DNA from: Ardenticatenaceae bacterium
GTDB lineage: Bacteria > Chloroflexota > Anaerolineae > Promineifilales > Promineifilaceae
Assembly: GCA_030065875.1 (NCBI GenBank)
Contig: JASJCR010000071.1
Span: 1 to 44,808 of the forward strand
Direction: 5' to 3'
Length of the DNA stretch: 44,808 nt
Shown: positions 1 through 7,566 of the stretch, piece after piece
Numbering within the stretch: the stretch's first letter is position 1
How the letters are laid out: each line of letters opens with the position of its first letter
The notes under the pieces: model-generated
Told to the model about the DNA's origin: nothing
The model's database searches: none
The model's input: the letters and a program-made list of their open reading frames with translations, nothing else
Translations under genes and position numbers: made by a program

Positions 1-126
1 CCAATCGAACCAATCGAACCAATCGAACCAATCGAACCAATCGAACCAATCGAACCAATCGAACCAATCGAACCAATCGAACCAATCGAACCAATCGAAC
101 CAATCGAACCAATCGAACCAATCGAA
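1..126. repeat. 9-bp tandem repeat array (ccaatcgaa), 14 copies, cut by window edge
   Basis: Fourteen uninterrupted perfect copies of ccaatcgaa fill the first 126 bases, and the array probably continues to the left. The unit contains no start codon and no inverted repeat, so it does not look like a protein gene or a CRISPR array. A degenerate relative (gaaccaatcgtaaatcg) occurs near 26040, just upstream of the MATE gene. It sits about 150 bp upstream of the sulfur operon. The perfect identity of copies points to recent slippage expansion. Confidence 0.97.
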
Positions 127-273
127 AATCATCTATATGTGACATCTGACCCCTACATTTCCGCAGATTGACACTGCAACGGTTTTTCTAGATCTTTTAA
201 ACTTCTGAATAACTTTTTTGGATACCAATCAGGCTCCACATTGAACCTGTTTAACACTTCGGAGAAATGAGCC

Positions 274-1521
274 ATGAAAAACCTAATAATTTTGGGAGCT
301 GGCACCGCCGGAACGATGGTTGCCAACAAGCTCCGTCCCAAGCTTAATACAAGCGAGTGGAATATTCTCCTGGTTGATGAGGACGAAACTCATTACTATC
401 AACCAGGTTTTTTGTTTATCCCTTTTGAGATATACCAGCCAAATGATGTCATTAAGCCCAAAAGGCGTTTCTTGCCGGATGGGGTGGAATTAATTATTGG
501 AAAAATCGACCGGGTTGAGGCGGCCGAAAATCAGGTCAAACTGTTTGACGGCCGGCAGCTCAATTACGATTATCTGGTTATTGCTACCGGCACTCATCCC
601 CGACCGGAGGAAACCCCCGGTCTTGAGGGGGAGGCGTGGGGCGATACCGTGCATGACTTTTACACCTTTGAAGGGGCGGTCGCTCTGGCCGACAAGCTCA
701 AAAATTGGCCGGGCGGTCGAATGGTCGTGACCATCATGGAATTTCCCTTTAAATGCCCGGTGGCCCCCCTTGAATTTATCTTCCTGGCCGATTCGTATTT
801 CACTCAAAAAGGGATGCGCGATCAGGTGGAATTGACCCTGGCTACCCCGCTGCCGGGGGCGTTTACCAAGCCGGTGGCTGAAAAACATCTCAGTCAGATG
901 TTGGCCGACCGAGATATCAAGGTGGTTCCCGACTTTTATACCGAAATGGTCGACACAGACACCAACGTCGTGATGTCGTACGACGAAGAAGAAATTCCTT
1001 ACGATCTTTTGGTGACGATCCCGGTCAACATGGGAGCAGATTTTGTCGACCGCTCCGGTCTCGGAGACGAGTTAAACCACGTCAAAGTTGATAAAGAAAC
1101 GTTCCTTTCACCCCACTACAACAACATTTTTGCTTTGGGAGATGCGGCCGCCTTACCCACGAGCAAAGCGGGTTCCGTTGCCCATTTTGCGGTCGATATT
1201 TTCACTGAAAACTTTCTTGAACACATTGCCGGCCGCCCGATGACCCATCGATTTGACGGGCACGCCAACTGCTTCATTGAGTCGGGATACGGCAAAGGTA
1301 TTTTGATCGATTTTAATTATGATGTTGAGCCACTGCCCGGTAAATTCCCACTCCCCGGGATCGGGCCTTTTGAACTATTAACTGAGACTCGTATGAACCA
1401 TTGGGGCAAGATGGCTTTTCGCTGGATTTACTGGAATTTGCTGCTTAAAGGGCGGCCGATTCCGATGGTCCCGGCCGAAATGAAAATGGCCGGTAAAGAG
1501 TTAGAACTTATTTCCACATAG
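274..1521 (+). CDS. sqr: Sulfide:quinone oxidoreductase-like FAD flavoprotein
   Basis: Predicted FAD-dependent oxidoreductase of 415 residues, most like sulfide:quinone oxidoreductases, which oxidise sulfide to sulfane sulfur and pass electrons to membrane quinone. The N-terminus carries the FAD-binding GAGTAGT motif (residues 8-14), LLVDEDE at the end of the second strand (32-38), ATGTHPRPE (104-112) and the second FAD-binding block IFALGDAAALPTSKAG (285-300). Only two cysteines exist: C161 in FKCPVAPLEF and C333 in HANCFIE, the two redox-active positions conserved across SQR types. The third cysteine of classical type I enzymes is absent (HDFYT at 127-131). The C-terminal region (RWIYWNLLLKGRP) looks like an amphipathic membrane anchor. 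ATG at 274 follows ggagaa at 261-266. It leads a sulfur module with DsrC-like and DsrE2-like genes. A related flavocytochrome-type dehydrogenase is a less likely alternative. Confidence 0.85.
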   Translation: MKNLIILGAGTAGTMVANKLRPKLNTSEWNILLVDEDETHYYQPGFLFIPFEIYQPNDVIKPKRRFLPDGVELIIGKIDRVEAAENQVKLFDGRQLNYDYLVIATGTHPRPEETPGLEGEAWGDTVHDFYTFEGAVALADKLKNWPGGRMVVTIMEFPFKCPVAPLEFIFLADSYFTQKGMRDQVELTLATPLPGAFTKPVAEKHLSQMLADRDIKVVPDFYTEMVDTDTNVVMSYDEEEIPYDLLVTIPVNMGADFVDRSGLGDELNHVKVDKETFLSPHYNNIFALGDAAALPTSKAGSVAHFAVDIFTENFLEHIAGRPMTHRFDGHANCFIESGYGKGILIDFNYDVEPLPGKFPLPGIGPFELLTETRMNHWGKMAFRWIYWNLLLKGRPIPMVPAEMKMAGKELELIST

Positions 1522-1562
1522 ATGCCAAACTATGGGATTTTGAACCTATTAGGAGAAACCTC

Positions 1563-1880
1563 ATGACAACAAAGGAAATTGCTGGAAAAACAATTCATTT
1601 TGACGACAGCGGCTTTATGGCCGATGCCAAGGAATGGAATAATGAAGTAGCGGTTGAACTGGCGGCCGAAATCGGGATTAACCCCTTAACCGAAATGCAT
1701 TGGCAGGTGATTGAATTTTGTCGCCAGGATTTCTTGGCCAACGGGGATGCCCCCAATGTGCGTCGCATCACCAAGCAGGCCGGCATCCCCACCAAACAGC
1801 TGTACAAGCTGTTTCCAAAAGGTCCTGCCAAAAAAGCGGCTTATGTGTCCGGATTAAAGAAGCCAACCGGCTGTATTTAA
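1563..1880 (+). CDS. DsrC/TusE-family sulfur carrier with only the C-terminal cysteine
   Basis: A 105-residue DsrC/TusE family protein. These small carriers bind sulfur as persulfide or trisulfide on a flexible C-terminal arm and hand it to partner proteins. The family signature is clear: GFMADAKEWNNEVA (17-30), MHWQVIEFCRQ (45-55) and the arm ending KPTGCI with penultimate C104. In dissimilatory DsrC a second cysteine lies eleven residues upstream; here that position is Ala (GPAKKAAYVSGLKKPTGC), so the protein is of the one-cysteine, TusE-like type and cannot form the intramolecular trisulfide loop. C53 lies in the body. ATG at 1563 is preceded by aggaga (1551-1556), 41 bp after the SQR stop, so co-transcription is likely. 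No other tus or dsr reductase genes are in the window. Confidence 0.9.
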   Translation: MTTKEIAGKTIHFDDSGFMADAKEWNNEVAVELAAEIGINPLTEMHWQVIEFCRQDFLANGDAPNVRRITKQAGIPTKQLYKLFPKGPAKKAAYVSGLKKPTGCI

Positions 1881-1992
1881 TAAATTTGCGGACAAACGTA
1901 TTTATTCAATATTTTGCGAATCGATTTGATCGTGCGGGAAAATATAACCCGCTACTAGTTAACATAACAATCAAGCAACGAGGATTAAGCAC

Positions 1993-2463
1993 ATGTTTGA
2001 AGAAAAAGATCGCCATTTGTGCATTATCTGCTCCAAAGGAACCCTAGATATGGCCTATCCGGGCTTGGTCTTAGCCAATGCCGCTCTGATGGAAGGAATT
2101 GATGCCACGTTATTTTTTACTTTTTGGGGATTAGATATGATCACCAAAAGTAAAATGACCCATCTGAAAGTCTCCCCGATCGGTAATCCCAGCATGGGGA
2201 TTCCCAATGCCGTAGGCGGTTTGCCCGGCATGACCAATATTGCTACAACCATGATGAAGCGGGAAATTCACAAGCTTGATTTCCCGGACATTGACGAATT
2301 TTTGGAGATGATTGTCGATGCTGGCGGAAAGCTTTACGCCTGCAAGATGTCGATGGACATGATGCACCTCGATGGTGAAGATTTGTTCGATGGCGTTAAG
2401 GCGGTTGTGGGAGCTACGGAGTTCATGGAAATGAGCGAGGATGCCCAAATTTTGTTTATCTGA
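1993..2463 (+). CDS. DsrE2-like (DsrE/DsrF/DrsH superfamily) sulfur-transfer protein
   Basis: A 156-residue protein of the DsrE2 group, thought to shuttle sulfane sulfur between rhodanese, TusA and DsrC-like carriers. Recognisable parts are the N-terminal LCIICSKGTLDMAYPGLVLANAA region, the hydrophobic ATLFFTFWGLDMITK segment, and KLYACKMSMDMM with C117, the conserved DsrE2 cysteine. C10 and C13 form an additional CxxC at the N-terminus. ATG at 1993 has agga at 1981-1984. The 112-bp gap from the DsrC-like gene is AT-rich and might hold its own promoter, but the shared strand, the shared theme and the terminator directly downstream argue for one transcription unit. I infer that sulfur released by the SQR-like enzyme is passed through these two proteins; the final acceptor is not in the window. 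Confidence 0.85.
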   Translation: MFEEKDRHLCIICSKGTLDMAYPGLVLANAALMEGIDATLFFTFWGLDMITKSKMTHLKVSPIGNPSMGIPNAVGGLPGMTNIATTMMKREIHKLDFPDIDEFLEMIVDAGGKLYACKMSMDMMHLDGEDLFDGVKAVVGATEFMEMSEDAQILFI

Positions 2464-2497
2464 TCATATCTCCTTTGAAAACAGAGTGGTTCTGTTG

Positions 2498-2529
2498 AAG
2501 GCGGGTAAACAGCCCGCCTTTTTTTATTT
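2498..2529 (+). terminator. Rho-independent terminator of the sulfur operon
   Basis: An 8-bp perfect stem, aaggcggg (2498-2505) and cccgcctt (2513-2520), with a 7-nt loop, runs into a T-rich tract at 2519-2529. It starts 35 bp after the DsrE2 stop and is the clearest intrinsic terminator in the window. Confidence 0.9.
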
Positions 2530-2574
2530 TCTATTGAGGGTTGCGACGAAAGAAAGGTTGGGTAAGAATTGTCG

Positions 2575-2757
2575 AGACAGCACGGGGCTGACGCCCCTTT
2601 CAGCCATCAGCACAGCGCTACGCGCCTTTCAGCTAAAAGCGAAAATACTGACAGGTCCGAAGGGCCGTGCTAAGAGGGCCGCAGGCCCGCGCTAATCAGC
2701 TGAGAGGAGCGCAGCTCCGAGCTAAAGGGGCGTTAGCCCCGAGCTAAAAAGCTAAAA
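2575..2757. repeat. Cluster of short GC hairpins joined by gagcta/cgcta spacers (family D, copy 1)
   Basis: A run of short hairpins such as ggggctgacgcccc, gggccgcaggccc, ggagcgcagctcc and ggggcgttagcccc, each followed by gagcta, cgcta or a close variant. The same vocabulary recurs at 10202-10340, including an identical gggccgcaggcccg. The open frame through it (2441-2695) has no known protein features and appears to be a by-product of the repeat. The 2464-2777 gap holds only this cluster and the terminator. Confidence 0.85.
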
Positions 2758-2777
2758 TCACTGAGGTAAAATCATCT

Positions 2778-5120
2778 ATGTCCCTGGCCTTAACCCCTGA
2801 CCAACTACGCTACTCTTTTGACTGCTCGACGATTCAATGCACCACAACGGCCGATCTGGTCGCCCCAACAACCATTATCGGTCAACCACGGGGAGTAAAA
2901 GCGATCGAATTTGGCATCAATATGAAAAGCCCCGGTTACAATATTTATGTCCTGGGTGAACACGGCACCGGTCGCACAACGGCGATTCAGCGCTTTGTTG
3001 AAGATCGCGCCATCACCGAGGATGTACCGGACGACTGGATATACGTATTTAACTTTCGCACCCATCACCAACCGCTGGCAATCAAGCTTCCCACAGGGGT
3101 GGGGTACCGTTTACGCGATGCGATGGCTCAGCTTGTAGAGGTCATGCGCAGCGAAATTCCCAACGCCTTTGATACCGACACATTTCGCATAGAAGCCCAG
3201 CAGGTTCAGCGTGAATTTGAAACAAAACAAAATGCCCGCCTCAATGAGATGCGCAATAAAGCCCTCTCGCTGGGAGCCCTGGTGGGCAATACCCCGGAAG
3301 GGATGCGCATCGTGCCCGCCAAAGATGGGCAACCCCTCTCTCAAGAAGAGATCGCTGCTCGGACCCCGGAAGAAATTGAAGCGTGGCAGGAGGTTGTCTA
3401 CGACATCCAGCTCGAACTGCAGGATATGGGGCACGACATCCGCCAAATGGAGCTTGAGGCTCAAAAGGTGATGGAAGATATTGTCAAGCGGATCACGACC
3501 GGCGTTGTCGAAGAGATTATGAGCAGCATTCGCCAGACGTTTGTTGATCATGATGTTTTGCAAAAATATTTCGATGAGGTACAGGCGGATGTGATTGACA
3601 ACGTGAACTTTTTTCAGCAAGCCGCGGCCGAGGAGGAGAGCGGTCCGGGCGAAAATTGGTTCCGCCGCTATCAGATCAACGTGATCGTCGATAATCACCT
3701 CACAAAAGGGGCACCGGTCATTGTGGAATACGATCCCAGCGTACCGCGCCTGCTCGGCCGGGTGGAGCACGAGCCTGCATTTGGTGGAGGGGTTATTACC
3801 GACTTCACTCTGGTGCGTGGGGGGGCGCTCCATCAAGCAAACGGCGGATATCTGGTGCTGCGAGCGCAGGATTTATTTGCAGAGCCGGGTGCCTGGGATG
3901 CTCTTAAAAGAGCGTTGATTGGACAGGTTGTCCGGCCGGACGATCCTGCCATCCGTGGGGGAACGGCCGGGAGCTCCCTCGATCCCCAACCGCTGCCGCT
4001 CAACCTAAAGGTGATTTTAGTGGGTCCGGCCCGGCTGTATTACTATTTGTATGCGGCTGACGGTGATTTTTCAACGGTTTTTAAGGTCATGGCTGATTTT
4101 GATGCCCTGGTTGATCGGACTGACGAAAATGAAAATGCGTATGCGCGATTTATCGCCGCCTTTTGCCATGAAGAAGGCCTCCACCACCTGACGCCGGAGG
4201 CGGTTGGGCGGGTCATTGAATATGGGGCTCGGCTGGCCGGCACGCAAAATAAGCTCAGCGGCCGCTTTGGGCTCATTGCCGATTTGGTACGCGAAGCGGA
4301 TTACTGCGCCCGTGAGGCCAAACGAGAAGTCGTCGATCTTGACGATGTGGTGGATGCGATCGACAACCGAATTTATTTGCAAAATCGAATTGAAACCCGC
4401 TTGCTGGAGCACCTGCTCGATGGAAAGCGGCTGGTAGCCACGGATGGGGAGGTGGTTGGCCAGATTAACGCGTTGACGGTCAGTCAGATTGGAGATCACG
4501 CCTTTGGCCAGCCCAGCCGCCTCACGGTACGCGCGTACGTGGGTAAAACCGGGGTGGTGCAAATTGATCGCGAAGTCGAGCTGGCCGGTCCGCTGCACAA
4601 CAAAGGATTAATGACCCTCATCGGCTATTTGGGCGGTACCTATGCCGCCGATCAGCCGCTGTCTTTATCGGCCCAAATCACTTTTGAGCAAAATTACGGC
4701 GGCATTGATGGGGACAGTGCCTCCTCAACTGAACTGTATGGCCTGCTGTCTACCCTGGCCGATACACCGATCAAGCAGTCGCTGGCGGTCACTGGCTCGG
4801 TCAACCAAAATGGCGAGGTTCAGCCGATCGGCGGAGTGACCGAAAAAATCGAAGGGTGGTTTGCCGTGTGCAACAGTCGCGGACTGACCGGGGATCAGGG
4901 GGTTTTGATTCCACAAAGTAACGTTAGTGACTTAATGCTCCGCGACGAGGTGGTGGAGGCGGTTGCGGCCGGGAAGTTCAATATTTACGCGGTTGAATCG
5001 ATCGATCAGGGCATCGAGATTTTAACCGGCCGGCCGGCCTCTGAAATTCATACCAAGGTAAAAAAGCGGCTCAACGAGCTGGCGCAGGCGATGCTGCAGT
5101 ACGAGCACGGCCATTCATAA
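2778..5120 (+). CDS. Lon-like ATP-dependent protease (AAA plus S16 peptidase domain)
   Basis: A 780-residue Lon-like protease of the YcbZ/LonB-related group (AAA_32 plus Lon C-terminal domain), predicted to be a cytosolic ATP-driven Ser-Lys protease. The phosphate-binding loop is GEHGTGRT (60-67), with Arg66 where the Walker A lysine normally is. A long central helical insertion (about 120-300) is followed by GGYLVLRAQDLF as Walker B region. The C-terminal S16 domain has catalytic S647 in GDSAS and K690 in TEKIEG, exactly 43 residues apart as in E. coli Lon. It lacks the Lon N-terminal LAN domain. ATG at 2778 has tgagg at 2761-2765. The AroM gene follows after 16 bp, so read-through is plausible although no functional link is evident. 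Confidence 0.93.
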   Translation: MSLALTPDQLRYSFDCSTIQCTTTADLVAPTTIIGQPRGVKAIEFGINMKSPGYNIYVLGEHGTGRTTAIQRFVEDRAITEDVPDDWIYVFNFRTHHQPLAIKLPTGVGYRLRDAMAQLVEVMRSEIPNAFDTDTFRIEAQQVQREFETKQNARLNEMRNKALSLGALVGNTPEGMRIVPAKDGQPLSQEEIAARTPEEIEAWQEVVYDIQLELQDMGHDIRQMELEAQKVMEDIVKRITTGVVEEIMSSIRQTFVDHDVLQKYFDEVQADVIDNVNFFQQAAAEEESGPGENWFRRYQINVIVDNHLTKGAPVIVEYDPSVPRLLGRVEHEPAFGGGVITDFTLVRGGALHQANGGYLVLRAQDLFAEPGAWDALKRALIGQVVRPDDPAIRGGTAGSSLDPQPLPLNLKVILVGPARLYYYLYAADGDFSTVFKVMADFDALVDRTDENENAYARFIAAFCHEEGLHHLTPEAVGRVIEYGARLAGTQNKLSGRFGLIADLVREADYCAREAKREVVDLDDVVDAIDNRIYLQNRIETRLLEHLLDGKRLVATDGEVVGQINALTVSQIGDHAFGQPSRLTVRAYVGKTGVVQIDREVELAGPLHNKGLMTLIGYLGGTYAADQPLSLSAQITFEQNYGGIDGDSASSTELYGLLSTLADTPIKQSLAVTGSVNQNGEVQPIGGVTEKIEGWFAVCNSRGLTGDQGVLIPQSNVSDLMLRDEVVEAVAAGKFNIYAVESIDQGIEILTGRPASEIHTKVKKRLNELAQAMLQYEHGHS

Positions 5121-5136
5121 ACGTGGGAAGGTGGGG

Positions 5137-5814
5137 ATGTATCAAGGCAAAATTGGGGCGCTGGTGATCGGACAATCTCCTCGGCCGGACCTGGTGGACC
5201 CGCTGCGTGTGGCTTATCCCACGGCCGAGATCGTTGAAGCCGGGGCGCTCGATTTGCTGACAGAAGAAGTTCTACCGTCGGTCGCCGAAGCCGCCTATCC
5301 TCTGATCACCCGCATGCGCAGCGGCCGGATCGTGACCGTTGCCCAATCATTTCTCGAACCCCATTTGCAGCAGGCGCTGGATCGCCTCGAAGCGGCCGGG
5401 GTTGACGCGTCGATTTTGCTGTGTGCCGGCACGTTTGCCGATTTAAAAGGGCAAAAACCGCTGATCAAGCCGTTTGAATGCGCGCTGGAGCGGTTTGCCG
5501 CGCTTGGTTTGACTCGTTTAGGGTTGATCGCGCCGGTGCCGGAACAGGAAAAGCCAATTCAGGAGCGCTGGCGGGCGGCCGGATTTGAACCAACCGTGTG
5601 GACGGCAGATTTAACCAGGCAGAACGGCCGCTTTCAAGAAATACTCCTGGCCATGATTCATGCCAATCAGCTGGAAGCGATTGTGCTCGATTATGTTGGA
5701 CATCCGGCCGAGGCGGTAGAAGCCCTGACACAAATTTCGCCTGTCCCTGTATGGGACCTGGGGCGTTTGGCGGTGGAAGAATTAGGCTCCTTTTTAGCGC
5801 GAGAAATCACATGA
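5137..5814 (+). CDS. aroM: AroM family protein
   Basis: A 225-residue AroM family protein, recognised by IGALVIGQSPRPDLVD at the N-terminus and EAGALDLLTEE. The biochemical role of AroM is not established; the fold is thought to resemble Asp/Glu/hydantoin racemases. C95 (ILLCAGTF, counted from this start) is at a racemase-like cysteine position, whereas a second cysteine I remember from E. coli AroM (LDCLGF) is Tyr here (LDYVGH). I prefer ATG 5137, because a GTG at 5131 would sit on the gggaagg ribosome-binding sequence. Its stop overlaps the hydantoinase start (atga, 5811-5814), so the pair is translationally coupled. Context suggests a role in cyclic-ureide or amino-acid-derivative metabolism rather than in shikimate metabolism. 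Confidence 0.85.
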   Translation: MYQGKIGALVIGQSPRPDLVDPLRVAYPTAEIVEAGALDLLTEEVLPSVAEAAYPLITRMRSGRIVTVAQSFLEPHLQQALDRLEAAGVDASILLCAGTFADLKGQKPLIKPFECALERFAALGLTRLGLIAPVPEQEKPIQERWRAAGFEPTVWTADLTRQNGRFQEILLAMIHANQLEAIVLDYVGHPAEAVEALTQISPVPVWDLGRLAVEELGSFLAREIT

Positions 5815-7193
5815 AGACCAAGATCATTCGTGGAGGAACCGTCGTTTTAGCGCAAACCGTCTCGCAGCAGGACGTGCTGATTCGAGGCGAGGCAATCGCC
5901 GCGGTAGGGCAGTTGGGCGAACTGGCGGCCGACGAAATCATCGATGCCGGCGGCCTGCTGGTGCTGCCCGGCGGGGTCGACACCCACGTCCATTTCAACG
6001 ATGCCTTTATGGGCACCGTCAGCGTTCACGACTACCGCACCGGCACCATCGCGGCCGCGTTTGGGGGCACCACCAGCGTTATCGATTTTGCCAATCAGCC
6101 GTTCGGCGGCACCTTGCTGAGCACGGTCGACATGAAAAAAGAAGAGGCTCGCGGCAAAGCGCTGATCGACTGGAATTTTCATCCCTCTTTTACCGATACC
6201 AGCGACCGGACATTGGCCGAGATCAGGGCGTGTGTTGCCGCTGGAGCACCCTCCCTCAAAGCGTATATGACCTACCGTGATGAAGGGCTGCTCGTCGAGC
6301 CGCCTGATCTCAAGCGGGTGCTCGCTGCCGTCGCAGAAGCCGGGGCGATGCTGCTAGTTCACGCCGAAGATAACGACCTGGCTGAAGCGGGGATCGCCCG
6401 CGAACTGGCGGGCGGCCGGACCGCGCCGATCTATCACGCCCGCAGCAAGCCCCATCTGGTGGAAAACAAAGCCAACGAAACGGCCGTCCGTCTGGCCCGG
6501 GAAACCGGCGGCCGTCTCTTTATCGTGCACATGACCACGGCCGAGGGGCCGGAATTGATCGCTAAAGCCCGCGCGGCCGGGGCTGACGTGTGGGGGGAAA
6601 CGTGCACCCACTATTTGATTTATACAGAGGCGATGCTTGAAAGAGAAGACGGCCTCAAATGGGTCTGCTCTCCCCCTCTGCGAACCCAAGCTGATGTGGA
6701 CGCGCTGTGGCCATCTCTGGTCTCCGGGCTCCTGTCTCAAGTCACCTCAGACGATGCCGCTTACTGGATGGAGGCCAAGCGGTTCGGCAAGGATCGCTTT
6801 GATCTGATTCCCAATGGCATGCCCGGTATCGAGCCCCGCTTCCACCTGCTTTATTCGGAGGGGGTGGCCAAGGGACGTCTCTCGCTGCCGCGCTTTGTGG
6901 AGCTGGTGGCCACCAACCCGGCTCATATTTACGGCATGCGGCAAAAAGGGTCGCTCCTGCCGGGCAAGGATGCGGACATCGTGCTCTTTGATCCCACCGC
7001 GCGGTGGACGATGGGGCAGGCCACGAGCCATTCCCCCTGTGATTACCACGCTTTTGAGGGGCTGGAAATTACCGGCCGGGTGCAAAAGGTGTTTTCACGC
7101 GGCGATCTTATTGTTGATGGGGATGAGCTGGTAGCCGAGCCCGGCCGCGGCCGGTACGTGCACTGCGTGCTGCCGGAACGCCTGAGCATATGA
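5811..7193 (+). CDS. Dihydropyrimidinase / D-hydantoinase
   Basis: A 460-residue cyclic amidohydrolase that opens dihydropyrimidine or hydantoin rings to N-carbamoyl amino acids, using a binuclear metal centre in a TIM barrel. Metal ligands are all visible: H59 and H61 (GVDTHVHFND), the carbamylated-lysine candidate K150 (SLKAYMTY), H184 (LLVHAEDND), H240 (LFIVHMTT) and D314 (QVTSDDA). Length and motif order match dihydropyrimidinase. ATG at 5811 overlaps the aroM stop by 4 bp; an in-frame upstream extension to 5598 lies wholly inside aroM and is rejected. Carbamoylase, dihydropyrimidine dehydrogenase and transporter genes are not adjacent, so the true substrate (dihydrouracil, hydantoin or allantoin-like) is open. 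Confidence 0.93.
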   Translation: MKTKIIRGGTVVLAQTVSQQDVLIRGEAIAAVGQLGELAADEIIDAGGLLVLPGGVDTHVHFNDAFMGTVSVHDYRTGTIAAAFGGTTSVIDFANQPFGGTLLSTVDMKKEEARGKALIDWNFHPSFTDTSDRTLAEIRACVAAGAPSLKAYMTYRDEGLLVEPPDLKRVLAAVAEAGAMLLVHAEDNDLAEAGIARELAGGRTAPIYHARSKPHLVENKANETAVRLARETGGRLFIVHMTTAEGPELIAKARAAGADVWGETCTHYLIYTEAMLEREDGLKWVCSPPLRTQADVDALWPSLVSGLLSQVTSDDAAYWMEAKRFGKDRFDLIPNGMPGIEPRFHLLYSEGVAKGRLSLPRFVELVATNPAHIYGMRQKGSLLPGKDADIVLFDPTARWTMGQATSHSPCDYHAFEGLEITGRVQKVFSRGDLIVDGDELVAEPGRGRYVHCVLPERLSI

Positions 7194-7217
7194 TGCTCTT
7201 TATCGGTTCATCAAATT

Positions 7218-7240
7218 CCCCCTCCCGATTCGGGAGGGGG
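7218..7240. other. Perfect GC-rich hairpin after the hydantoinase gene
   Basis: The 11-bp arms ccccctcccga and tcgggaggggg face each other across one base, 25 bp past the hydantoinase stop. No T-tract follows, so it may be a processing or RNA-stability hairpin rather than a classical terminator. It borders the family A repeat at 7286. Confidence 0.6.
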
Positions 7241-7285
7241 TTAGGGAGTGGGTCTGTTGTTTTGGCGTCATCTCACCCCTCCCCG

Positions 7286-7509
7286 AACCGGTTCAGGGGC
7301 GGACATGTAGGCTGCGAACCACCTGTCATTCAGAACGAAGCGCAGCGAAGTGAAGAATCCCTTCAAGCTATCTTAGAGAAGGTTTGATTTGAAGAGATGA
7401 AAGCGCCTGGATGGCAAGCAACATCTTCATGTCAGTGGACGGGATCCTTCGCTCCGCTCAGGATGACAGGGGGTCTGCGAACGATGAATCGGGTTATTGA
7501 AGACCTGTC
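7286..7509 (-). repeat. MITE-like dispersed element, family A, copy 1
   Basis: A non-coding element of about 220 bp with imperfect terminal arms: cctgtcattcagaacgaag and its continuation (7322-7362) opposite gatccttcgctccgctcagg (7443-7470). Read on the minus strand it aligns with 27478-27702 over arms, core (gctttcatc, cttcaaat, ccttct) and outer flanks (ataacccgattcatcgttcg; gcagcc...tgtccgcc). No transposase is present. It fills most of the 373-bp gap between the hydantoinase and MFS genes. Confidence 0.8.
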
Positions 7510-7566
7510 AGCCCCCGAACCGAAGAGGAACTTGCTGGATTTTTCCAAGCAACCCACTGCTAAAAT

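Noticed and set aside
1..126. Possible CRISPR array at the left edge
   Set aside because: The 9-bp units are contiguous, with no spacers; same for the heptamer arrays.
168..196. TTGACA as a -35 box upstream of the SQR-like gene
   Set aside because: Good -35 hexamer, but no acceptable -10 at 16-18 bp (gatctt or atcttt); left as unproven.
2441..2695. 84-residue frame after the DsrE2 gene
   Set aside because: It reads through the terminator and the family D hairpins; no protein features.
3111..3836. 241-residue antisense frame in the Lon-like gene, and a similar one at 43441-44136 in folC
   Set aside because: Composition-driven shadows of long GC-biased genes with no motifs or ribosome-binding sites.
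5598..5810. N-terminal extension of the hydantoinase
   Set aside because: It lies inside aroM in another frame; homology begins at MKTKIIRGG (5811).
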